Source: Methanomassiliicoccales archaeon PtaU1.Bin124
GTDB taxonomy: Archaea > Thermoplasmatota > Thermoplasmata > Methanomassiliicoccales > UBA472
DNA: 64,000 nt
Assembly (NCBI GenBank): GCA_002067865.1
Contig: MVRC01000012.1
Span: 157,395 to 221,394, forward strand
Direction of reading: 5' to 3'
The position numbers and the translations under genes are program-made. Below, one piece after another: positions 8,440 to 15,699 of the stretch (position 1 is its first letter; every line of letters begins with the position of its first letter). Below the pieces are notes generated by a model. The model worked only from the letters and a program-made list of their open reading frames with translations. It was not told the DNA's origin and did not search any database.

Positions 8440-9063
8440 TTACGCGAGGGTGATGTAGTCAGCCGGGAAGGCCTCACCGGTGGTGAAGGTCACGACGCTC
8501 ATCTGGCCGTAGGCCGGGATGATCTTGACCTCTACCGTCTGGGAGAACCCGATCAGCAGACCGTCAGTGTTGCCGAGGTAGATCTTGGCCATGTCCCCCT
8601 GACCGAGCAGGTGGGAGCTGGTGGACCAGGTCATTCCGCTGGCGGACTTGACGCTCTCGCAGCCGAACTCGGTGGAGTTGGTGCAAGCGGACCAGGCGTG
8701 ACCGGACGAGACCTCGGCGAACTTCAGCATCCTGTAGGAGTCGCCAGTGGTGATCTGCACCATCACGTTGTCCATGTTGATCTCAGGGCTGCCGGCAGCC
8801 AGGCGGATGTACAGGTATACTTCCTGGATGTCAGTTCCGGAGGATATCTTACCGACCGTGTCCTGAACGATGAATCCTGATGCAACATTGTTAATAGCCT
8901 GTTCGCCAGTGGTCTGTGCCTGCTCGCGAACCGTGTTCGCAGTACTTATCAAGACAGACGCGGCGACCGCGGCCACAAGGACCATGGCGATGAATATGAT
9001 CATCGTGCCGACGCCCATCTCGGCGCGCTTGTCGTTCTTCATTTTCAACCAGTTCTTGTTCAT
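8440..9063 (-). CDS. flaB: Archaellin FlaB, first copy
   Basis: This 207-residue archaellin has the same class III signal peptide and hydrophobic helix as the second copy, a variable central region (about residues 65-165) and a matching C-terminus (VEVKIIPAYGQMS and GEAFPADYITLA). It has a separate promoter and a candidate terminator, so it is probably transcribed alone. The high identity of the ends with a diverged centre is the pattern expected from recent duplication or gene conversion among archaellins, which often have distinct roles in the filament (major versus minor subunit). Which is major cannot be told from sequence. Confidence 0.97.
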   Translation of the reverse strand: MNKNWLKMKNDKRAEMGVGTMIIFIAMVLVAAVAASVLISTANTVREQAQTTGEQAINNVASGFIVQDTVGKISSGTDIQEVYLYIRLAAGSPEINMDNVMVQITTGDSYRMLKFAEVSSGHAWSACTNSTEFGCESVKSASGMTWSTSSHLLGQGDMAKIYLGNTDGLLIGFSQTVEVKIIPAYGQMSVVTFTTGEAFPADYITLA

Positions 9064-9262
9064 TGTTTTAACCCCATGATGTTTTCAGGCCAGCCGTTCC
9101 ACTAGACTAGTGAGACTGCGCTAACCCGTGGGTTCCTGGCGACGGCACCGGTACCTTATTGCTAAGGCCCTAGTCCTCGCAGGTCGTGATAATGAACTTG
9201 CCTTTAGGGTATAAAAAGGACTCAATCCGGCTATCATGGGTGATAATAAAAAATGATAACGA
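9064..9262 (-). promoter_or_regulatory. flaB (first copy) promoter, operator dyad and long leader
   Basis: This is a near copy of the region before the other flaB. The TATA box is at 9210-9218, with TATCA-TGGG-TGATA (TGATAAT at 9241) 23 bp upstream of it. Two further TGATAA units follow (near 9254 and 9262). The leader of about 120 nt carries the same CACTAG-A-CTAGTG inverted repeat at 9100-9112, 37 nt before the ATG. Confidence 0.7.
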
Positions 9263-9570
9263 TGATAATACATCTGGCTCGTGGTTTTTCTCATTTCGCG
9301 GAATGAAAAATTCGAGGCAAAAGTGATGTTGAAAAGGCATCTTTTTCTGCCATTTCTTATCGATCAATAAAATCAATCCAGATATCGGATTTTTTATCAT
9401 TTTTCACAATCACGGGCGATAGCAATTTGAGGTTACGGTGCGGCCGAACCCTTGAAACTCTACTTTAGTGCATCCTTTTCTGCGAATGACCGGGCAGAAA
9501 AACTCTCAGGAGGAGCTCCGATGTAAGTAATCGCACAGAAATCCTTCCGTTCTGACCCTCGCACATCAAT
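9263..9570. other. AT-rich intergenic region
   Basis: This lies between the divergent flaB and the transglutaminase-like gene. A 76-codon minus-strand frame here has no coding character and overlaps the flaB promoter. I see no clear promoter for the plus-strand gene and no other element. Confidence 0.4.
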
Positions 9571-10233
9571 ATGACTATCTCTCAAACGTGGTTGCGAGGA
9601 GGGATGCCACTAACGTCGACCGATCGCTTCCTTTCCCCCTCCAAGTACATCGATTGGCAAGAACCGACAGTGAAAGCGATGGCGGAGAGGCTGGCCTTGG
9701 GGCTGTCAAGCGACGAGGATATCGCCAAACGCTGCTTCATCTACGTAAGGGACGAGATAAGGCATAGCATAGATCACGACACAGGGCCAGTAACGATTAG
9801 AGCGTCCGACGTGCTTCGTTACAAGGTGGGCTTCTGCTTTGCCAAGAGCCATCTGTTGGCCGCCCTGCTGAGAGCGAACGGAATACGTGCCGGGCTATGC
9901 TATCAGCGCCTGACCCTGGATGATGCCGGTAACAAGTATTGTTTACATGGCCTGAACGCTGTGCTGTTGCGCGATCACGGATGGTACAGGATCGATGCCA
10001 GGGGGAACAAGGAAAACGTCTGCGCCGACTTCTGTCCTCCGAAAGAACGTTTGGCCTTCCCCGTCAGCACACCAGGCGAGGTCGATTTTGCAGGGATATG
10101 GGAGGCACCAATACCCACCATCGTCCGATGCCTTACTACGTTCAAGACCCACGTGGAGGTCCTTGAGAACATACCAGATGCGCGGCGGATCGAAATCGGA
10201 CCGACCCTAGATACGATCTGGAATACTGATTAA
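9571..10233 (+). CDS. Transglutaminase-like cysteine protease family protein
   Basis: The 220-residue protein has the transglutaminase-core triad in order: Cys89 in VGFCFAKSHLLAALLRA, His126 in YCLHGLNAVLL and Asp142 in YRIDARGN. The superfamily covers peptidases, amidases and crosslinking enzymes, so the reaction cannot be named. There is no signal peptide, so it is probably cytosolic. The ATG at 9571 has no ribosome binding site; the ATG at 9604 directly follows GAGGAGGG but too closely. It is divergent from flaB and has no obvious operon partner. Confidence 0.8.
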   Translation: MTISQTWLRGGMPLTSTDRFLSPSKYIDWQEPTVKAMAERLALGLSSDEDIAKRCFIYVRDEIRHSIDHDTGPVTIRASDVLRYKVGFCFAKSHLLAALLRANGIRAGLCYQRLTLDDAGNKYCLHGLNAVLLRDHGWYRIDARGNKENVCADFCPPKERLAFPVSTPGEVDFAGIWEAPIPTIVRCLTTFKTHVEVLENIPDARRIEIGPTLDTIWNTD

Positions 10234-10275
10234 GCATTCAAAACAATAGAAAAGGGATAGATCAAATCTTCAAGA

Positions 10276-10677
10276 TCAACGTACTACGATGACGACGCAG
10301 TTCGTGTTCTTGATGACGAAGTCGCTGGTGCTCTTGGAACCGCCCAGCAGGCCGCCCCCGCTCTTCTCCGGGTTCTTGCTCAGCACGACCACATCGGCCT
10401 TGATCCTGTCGGCGGCCAGGGCGATCGTCTCCATCGGATCTCCGGCCTCCAGCAGGGTGGCGACCTCGATGCCGATGTCGGCCCCGCGGATCTTCAAGCG
10501 GCCCAATATGCGCATGCCGTTCTTGATCTCCTTGTCCTTCTCCTCTCCGGACTTAGGATCTACCACGTACAGCGCCACGAAGGTCGGCTTGAACTGCTTG
10601 TAGAGGGCGAAAGCGTACTCTACCGCCTTATCGGACCATGGTTTCCCATCGGTGGCGACTAGCACACGCATCTTCAA
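10276..10677 (-). CDS. Universal stress protein (UspA family)
   Basis: This is a single-domain Usp of 133 residues, the standard size. It begins MRVLVATDGKPWSDKAVEYA, has the ADVVVLS strand, and ends with a glycine-rich nucleotide-binding stretch (GGGLLGGSKSTSDFVIKNTN) related to the ATP-binding G-2x-G-9x-G-S/T motif. Family members are small cytosolic stress proteins, often ATP-binding dimers. AGAGG precedes the ATG and a TATA-like CAATAAATCC lies about 50 bp upstream. It is convergent with the transglutaminase-like gene. Confidence 0.92.
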   Translation of the reverse strand: MKMRVLVATDGKPWSDKAVEYAFALYKQFKPTFVALYVVDPKSGEEKDKEIKNGMRILGRLKIRGADIGIEVATLLEAGDPMETIALAADRIKADVVVLSKNPEKSGGGLLGGSKSTSDFVIKNTNCVVIVVR

Positions 10678-10819
10678 AACCTCTCAAGCTTCGCTGAACT
10701 TGTAACCCTTTCAACGCCAAGGGGATTTATTGCGTTTTCGATTCCGCTATCAATAAGCATACTGGTGAATTCATCACTTCCAGCATAGAAAAAATGACCG
10801 GACGATGGATAAAATCGCC

Positions 10820-11674
10820 TCATGCCAGCACCGCCTGACCGTTGCGGACGTCAATGTGGGCATGACAGATCTCGCCGTCGGTATGGTCGTAGAAGAGGGT
10901 GAACTGCCACATGCCGGCGGGGATCGGTCCCGAGGTGCTCTGCACCCGGACGATGTCGCCGTAGTTGATGATGTGCGGCTCGCCCATGTCTATGATGGAT
11001 ATCCAGATGGTGTCGTTGAAGGAGAAGATGTTGGGCGCACCCTGCTGGAACTCCCACGTCTGGTTCTTCCCGTCCGGGGTGACGATCTGCAGGGCGGAGT
11101 AGTAGAACGGCACCGCCGTATCGATTATGCCGAACTGTACCAGCAGCTCGGTGCTGCTGGCCAGCGTGGGGCTGCGGAACGCCCCGGCCGGTGTGCTCTC
11201 GCTCGAAGGCATGGAGAAGTACTCCTCCAGGCTCGGCAGTTTGTTGCCGTCCACGAATATGCGGAAGGTCCACTTGCCCAGCTCCAAAGGCTTGGTATGG
11301 TAGAGGGAGAAGGCGTCGTAGGCATCCATCTCGCAATCGTAATCGTTGTCGAGCATTGTGACGGTGGTGAGCGTGAGCCTCTCTCCGTTCGTCATGTAGG
11401 ACCACCTGTCCGTCTCCAGGTCTACCGTCGTCACCTCGGTGTTGTCGGGCGAGAAGATGACCATCTGACATCTGTCATAGCGGAGCCCGGCCGTGGACGC
11501 GTCGAGGGTGAGGCGGACCTCGTTGGCCGAGATGGCATCCACAGTAGAGATCGATCCCAAGAACGCGGCGGTCTCGGTGCGCGGAGGGGGCAGATGGGTC
11601 AGTCCAACGTACGCCACCCCTCCGGTAAGGACGATGATGACGATGATGGAGGTGACGAACACGATGTGCTTCAT
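10820..11674 (-). CDS. Membrane-anchored extracytoplasmic protein of unknown function at the end of the che operon
   Basis: I do not recognise the family. The 284-residue protein has an uncleaved-looking N-terminal membrane helix (IVFVTSIIVIIVLTGGVAYVGL) and an exported beta-rich remainder with two Cys (YDRCQMVIF, YDCEMDAYD) and another near the end (GEICHAHIDVRNG). It starts 29 bp after the second cheC and on the same strand, so it is likely cotranscribed with the chemotaxis genes. An extracellular sensor or surface partner is possible, but nothing in the sequence proves it. Confidence 0.8.
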   Translation of the reverse strand: MKHIVFVTSIIVIIVLTGGVAYVGLTHLPPPRTETAAFLGSISTVDAISANEVRLTLDASTAGLRYDRCQMVIFSPDNTEVTTVDLETDRWSYMTNGERLTLTTVTMLDNDYDCEMDAYDAFSLYHTKPLELGKWTFRIFVDGNKLPSLEEYFSMPSSESTPAGAFRSPTLASSTELLVQFGIIDTAVPFYYSALQIVTPDGKNQTWEFQQGAPNIFSFNDTIWISIIDMGEPHIINYGDIVRVQSTSGPIPAGMWQFTLFYDHTDGEICHAHIDVRNGQAVLA

Positions 11675-11703
11675 TTCGATGCCCTACTGCCGGGCGCCTC
11701 GCA

Positions 11704-12336
11704 TCAAAGTGCCCCGAACTTCTCCAGGAGCATCGTCTGCGACTCGGGGTCGGGCAGGAAGACGAAGCATCCCTGGTAGATCTCGTTCTCGATCTGGAAG
11801 CTGGTCTTCAGGACGACCACCAGGTCAGAGACCTGTGCCACCAATGAGGCGGGGTACTGCAAGATGGCGCTGAGCATGTCGATGGCCACCATGGGCGGGG
11901 ACGGCAGAACGGTCGTGCCGAGGAACTGCGCCATGGCGTTCAGGTAGGCGGAGGTGCAGATGTTGCCCATCTCCGAGATGGCGCCGAGGCTCTCCTCGTC
12001 CAGCTCGGTCGGCATGGGCCCCATGTGCTCCAGCATGCGGGAGGACAGCCTGATGGCCGTGTCGTAGGACATCAACATCAGGAAGACCCCGGTGCCGCGT
12101 CCATATGTCTGGAACAGCGTGGCCACGGTCTGTTGCTCCCATGCGCCCAACTTCTCCGGCATCTGCTCGGTCTTGCATACGATGCAGTCAGGCACGTCGA
12201 TCATGACGGGAGCGCGAACCAGGCTAGACATGGCCGTGCTGGCATGCGATGCGCCGATGTTGCCGGCCTCGCGCAGCGCGTCTATCTCTATCTCCTGGAA
12301 ACTCTGCTCCCCCTCTTCGGTCTGGAACTCTACCAT
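11704..12336 (-). CDS. cheC: CheC-family CheY-P phosphatase (downstream copy)
   Basis: CheC proteins remove phosphate from CheY. This 210-residue protein has the two pseudosymmetric active-site helices: LREAGNIGASHASTAMS near residue 20 and AISEMGNICTSAYLNAMA near residue 120, both keeping the acidic/Asn pair. It is separated by 9 bp from the upstream cheC, with GTGAGG as a ribosome binding site. Two CheC paralogues in one operon suggest separate roles, for instance phosphatase versus adaptor. Confidence 0.93.
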   Translation of the reverse strand: MVEFQTEEGEQSFQEIEIDALREAGNIGASHASTAMSSLVRAPVMIDVPDCIVCKTEQMPEKLGAWEQQTVATLFQTYGRGTGVFLMLMSYDTAIRLSSRMLEHMGPMPTELDEESLGAISEMGNICTSAYLNAMAQFLGTTVLPSPPMVAIDMLSAILQYPASLVAQVSDLVVVLKTSFQIENEIYQGCFVFLPDPESQTMLLEKFGAL

Positions 12337-12345
12337 GGCGAAACC

Positions 12346-13008
12346 TCACATCACTCCGAACTTGGCGAACATCTCTGCCTGCGAATCGGCGTCCACTCCG
12401 AACTTCTTGAAAGTGAGCGCCTGCACGTCCTTCCTGGGAAGGAACATGATGAAACCGTTGAACGACTTCAGGCCGTCCGCGAACTCCGTCTCGATGACCG
12501 CGGCGTTGGTGGAATTGAGCATTGCCAGCGAGGCAGGAAGGTTCCCGATGGGAACCTGCTCCACGCTGACGTTGGGAGGCGAGGGCATGAGGTCCATCTT
12601 GAGGAACCTGGAGATGGGGTTTAGATATTCGCGGATGCATATGTCGCCGATCTCGACCAGCGCATCTGGGTCGCCCTCCTGCAGGCGACGGGCCACGTGC
12701 TCCTTGCCGAAGACCTGGTCCGACAGCCAGGTGGCGATGGCCTCAGAGAAGACCATGAGGATCTCTCCGCCCTCCTGGGCGTTCACATCGATGCGCACGA
12801 TGACGATGGTATCACCGGGCTTGGCGAAGCGCAGGGGCAGCTCCTTGAACGGGTCAAGGTGGCAGTACGTGACCGCTATGGCGATCTCCTTCTTGACCAG
12901 GTTCGACAATGCCGTGCTGGCGTGGCTGGCCCCCACGTTCCCCAGCTCCTTCAGTGCGTCCACCTGGAGCTCGTCCAGGGGCAGTCTCTCTGCGCTCTCT
13001 AGGTTCAA
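12346..13008 (-). CDS. cheC: CheC-family protein (upstream copy, second site altered)
   Basis: This 220-residue CheC homologue keeps the first active-site helix (LKELGNVGASHASTALS, near residue 20). In the second helix it reads LVEIGDICIREYLNPIS, so the catalytic Asn of the ExxN pair is Asp. Single-site CheC proteins are known, so activity may be reduced or confined to one site. Its start overlaps the cheA stop by 4 bp (ATGA), indicating translational coupling. Confidence 0.93.
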   Translation of the reverse strand: MNLESAERLPLDELQVDALKELGNVGASHASTALSNLVKKEIAIAVTYCHLDPFKELPLRFAKPGDTIVIVRIDVNAQEGGEILMVFSEAIATWLSDQVFGKEHVARRLQEGDPDALVEIGDICIREYLNPISRFLKMDLMPSPPNVSVEQVPIGNLPASLAMLNSTNAAVIETEFADGLKSFNGFIMFLPRKDVQALTFKKFGVDADSQAEMFAKFGVM

Positions 13009-14948
13009 ATGAATGCCCCCACATCTAATATCATCGCTACCTTTCCGTCGCCCAATATCGTCGCTCCGGAGAAGTAGCCAGTGCTACGCAGTCCCCTGCC
13101 GACGTTCTTGACGACTATCTCTTGCTGCCCGATCAGGCGGGAGACGAGCAGGCAGGCCCGGTTCTCGTTCTTCTCCACGATGATCGCCGGCATGTCCTTG
13201 GTCCCGTCGGCCATCAGGCCGCCGAACTCCGTATGCACGTTGAGGACCGGCAGTACCTCTTCCCTCAGGCGGAACATGCCGTGACTGGCGACCTCATGGA
13301 CGTTGTCCATGGGCACTTTGACCGTCTCGCGCACGTTCTCCAGCGGGATGGCGTACTTCTCGGTGTTGATCTCCACCAGCATGGCGCGGATGATGCTCAT
13401 GCTCGGCGGGAGCTTCAGCGTCATCTTGGTGCCCTTGCCTGTCTCTGATTCGATCTTGACGAAACCGCCCATGCCCTCGATCTTGGAGCGGACCACGTCC
13501 ATGCCCACGCCCCTGCCGGACACGCCCGTCACCTTCTCGGCGGTGCTGAATCCCGGTAGGAAGATGAACTGGATGATCTTCTTGTCATCCAACTTCGCCA
13601 CTTCCTCAGGCGTGACGAGGCCCTTCTCGATGGCCTTCTTGGCGATCTTCTGAGGATCTATGCCCTTACCATCGTCCTCCACGGTGATGACGATGTTGCT
13701 CTGCTCCTGGAAAGCGGACAGGATGAGCTGGCCCTTGGGCTTCTTGCCCACGGCGACACGGTCGGCCGGGGCCTCTATGCCATGGTCGATGGAGTTGCGC
13801 AGCAGGTGCACCAGTGCATCGCCGATCTCGTCCAGCAGGCCGCGGTCTATTTCGATGTCGTTCCCCTTCATGATGAAGTCGACGTCCTTGCCCAGCTCGT
13901 TGCCGGTGTCTCGGACCATGCGGGGGAACCGCTTGAAGATAAAATCCACCTGCACCATGCGGGTGCGGAGGACGATGTCCTGCATCTGGGTCATGAGGCG
14001 GGAGTTGTTCTGCAGCGACTGCTTCAGTTCACGGTGCTTCAGGTCCGCCGCGATCTGGTTGATGCGGATGTTGTTGATCATGATCTCGCCGACCAGGTCC
14101 AGCAACGAGTCCAGCAGCTTGCTTTTAACCCTGATCGTGGAGGAGTGCGACTGCGCCCCTCCCTTGGCCTCGCTCTTGCAGGAGCTGTTCTCCTCCTCGG
14201 CCTCCTCCTTGGGAAGCTCGAACTTGGAGGCCTTCGATTCAGCCACGCCGATGATGTCCATGGCAGCCTCCATCAGCGCCGCCTCGGTCTCGGCCGATGT
14301 GACGATGAAGGTTATCTCTGGCGTCTCGTCGGACACCTTCTCCCACTCCGGGTACATGACCAGCAGTTCTCCGGCAGAGGAGAGGCGCTTCTTCAGCTGG
14401 TAAGCCCGGCCCTCGCGCATCTTCAGGTCGTTCTCGAAGATCGCCCTGACGGCGTAGACCGGCTTCTTGTCCTCAATGGCCTTGGCGATCGCAGCCTTCT
14501 GTTCGGTGGTCAGCTCGACCCCGCTGGTCGGCGCCTCCGCCTTAGGTTCTGCGGTGGGGCACGGTCCCTTCGTCATGTCGAAGGCCTTCATCTTGGCCAC
14601 CACGTCCTTTCCGCTGGACGAGACCGCCTGGGTCGTCTCCAGCTCATGGATCATCGATTCGATGGTGTCCAGTGCCTGGAAGAATATGTCCAGTAGTTCC
14701 TTCTCGGGGGCCCGCTTCTCCTTGCGCAGGACGTCAAGGAGGTCCTCCATGACGTGCGCTACGGACTGGATCGGCTCCACGCCAACCACTCCCGCCGTCC
14801 CCTTGACGGTATGCAGGAAGCGGTATGCCTCGTTCATAGCGGCGTCATCGTAACCTGATTCCTCCAATTGCAGGAGGATCTTGTTGACGGACTCCAGGTT
14901 CTCCTTCGCCTCTTCTATGAACGCTTCGACATAGCTGGATTTGTCCAT
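13005..14948 (-). CDS. cheA: Chemotaxis histidine kinase CheA
   Basis: CheA autophosphorylates and passes phosphate to CheY. In order: an HPt domain with the phosphorylated His in RFLHTVKGTAGVVG (near residue 47), a P2-like CheY-docking region (about 165-250), a dimerisation domain (about 270-335), a HATPase_c domain with DALVHLLRNSIDHGIE (N box) and VSGRGVGMDVVRSKIEGMGG (G boxes), and a C-terminal CheW-like domain (about 515-647). The ATG at 14948 is chosen because AGGTGG precedes it; an in-frame GTG at 14957 overlaps that site. The stop overlaps cheC. Confidence 0.96.
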   Translation of the reverse strand: MDKSSYVEAFIEEAKENLESVNKILLQLEESGYDDAAMNEAYRFLHTVKGTAGVVGVEPIQSVAHVMEDLLDVLRKEKRAPEKELLDIFFQALDTIESMIHELETTQAVSSSGKDVVAKMKAFDMTKGPCPTAEPKAEAPTSGVELTTEQKAAIAKAIEDKKPVYAVRAIFENDLKMREGRAYQLKKRLSSAGELLVMYPEWEKVSDETPEITFIVTSAETEAALMEAAMDIIGVAESKASKFELPKEEAEEENSSCKSEAKGGAQSHSSTIRVKSKLLDSLLDLVGEIMINNIRINQIAADLKHRELKQSLQNNSRLMTQMQDIVLRTRMVQVDFIFKRFPRMVRDTGNELGKDVDFIMKGNDIEIDRGLLDEIGDALVHLLRNSIDHGIEAPADRVAVGKKPKGQLILSAFQEQSNIVITVEDDGKGIDPQKIAKKAIEKGLVTPEEVAKLDDKKIIQFIFLPGFSTAEKVTGVSGRGVGMDVVRSKIEGMGGFVKIESETGKGTKMTLKLPPSMSIIRAMLVEINTEKYAIPLENVRETVKVPMDNVHEVASHGMFRLREEVLPVLNVHTEFGGLMADGTKDMPAIIVEKNENRACLLVSRLIGQQEIVVKNVGRGLRSTGYFSGATILGDGKVAMILDVGAFI

Positions 14949-14973
14949 TGGGCCCACCTTTCGATCTAACGGA

Positions 14974-15342
14974 TTACTTCGCCACCTTCAGGGCGGCCTT
15001 GAGCAGATCGTCTGCCTCGAACGGCTTGACGATATAGTCCTTGGCGCCGTTCTCCATGGCCTGGATGACCAGGTTCTTCTGGTTCAGCCCGGAGACCATC
15101 AGCACGGACACGCTCGGGTCCAGGGCCTTGAGCTTCTTCACGCCCTCGATGCCCGTCTCGCCCGGCATGACCACGTCCATCGTGACGAGGTCAGGCTTGA
15201 GCTGGGGGTACATCGTGACCGCATCGGCCACGCACTTGGCCTGGCCGACCACGTTGAATCCGTTCTTTGTGAGGACGTCCCTGATCATGTTCCTCATGAC
15301 CATGGAGTCGTCGACGATCATGACTTTCTTCGGTTCGCTCAT
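14974..15342 (-). CDS. cheY: Chemotaxis response regulator CheY
   Basis: This is a single receiver domain of 122 residues with all key residues: Asp11-Asp12, phospho-acceptor Asp56 (VTMDVVMPG), Ser84 and Lys106 (YIVKPFEA). It carries the signal from CheA to the archaellum, in archaea usually through CheF. It lies 25 bp upstream of cheA and 27 bp downstream of a small acidic ORF in the same operon. Confidence 0.96.
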   Translation of the reverse strand: MSEPKKVMIVDDSMVMRNMIRDVLTKNGFNVVGQAKCVADAVTMYPQLKPDLVTMDVVMPGETGIEGVKKLKALDPSVSVLMVSGLNQKNLVIQAMENGAKDYIVKPFEADDLLKAALKVAK

Positions 15343-15369
15343 GCGTCCACTCTCTCAATCGATGCCGCT

Positions 15370-15537
15370 TCAGGCCACGCCTTCCGCGTCATCATAGTTC
15401 TCTTGGTCGTCCTGCTGCTCGACGCTCTCCTGCTCCTCGTATCTAGCGACCCAGCACTCCTCGGGAGTGCCGTTCCATCGCTCGCCCATTCTGACCTTCT
15501 TCATGGTCAGTTCGAGTTTCTTGTGGTAGGAAAGCAT
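15370..15537 (-). CDS. Small acidic protein, first gene of the che operon
   Basis: This is a 55-codon ORF beginning MLSYHKKLELTMKKVRMGER. A basic N-terminal half with two Trp and one Cys is followed by a strongly acidic Gln/Asp/Glu tail (EEQESVEQQDDQENYDD). CTGAGG lies about 9 nt before the ATG, and the start is about 40 nt downstream of the predicted transcription start of the che promoter, so it would be the first cistron. I do not recognise a family. The alternative is that this is simply a long leader; position and start signals make coding more likely. Confidence 0.55.
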   Translation of the reverse strand: MLSYHKKLELTMKKVRMGERWNGTPEECWVARYEEQESVEQQDDQENYDDAEGVA

Positions 15538-15598
15538 TGCATCTCGCCTCAGGTCAAAGACCAGAGTAACCGCTGCATCAGCTACCCTTTACCAAGAA

Positions 15599-15640
15599 TA
15601 TAAAAAGCGAAGACGTGGCAATCATCCTTGATAATCTGGT
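15599..15640 (-). promoter_or_regulatory. che operon promoter with motility dyad
   Basis: The minus-strand TATA box is at 15599-15607 (plus TATAAAAAG). Upstream is the dyad ATCA-TCCT-TGATAATCTGG, with TGATAAT starting at 15629, 22 bp from the TATA end. The 12-mer TTGATAATCTGG is shared with the promoter at 1047-1058. Confidence 0.65.
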
Positions 15641-15699
15641 CAGATGGGGTTTGGGTGTCCCGGGACTTATCGCAAATGATAATTGCGTCCGCACCGGGA

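Noticed and set aside
9170-9400. 76-codon minus-strand ORF upstream of flaB
   Set aside because: It spans the archaellin promoter and dyad, lacks a ribosome binding site and looks non-coding.
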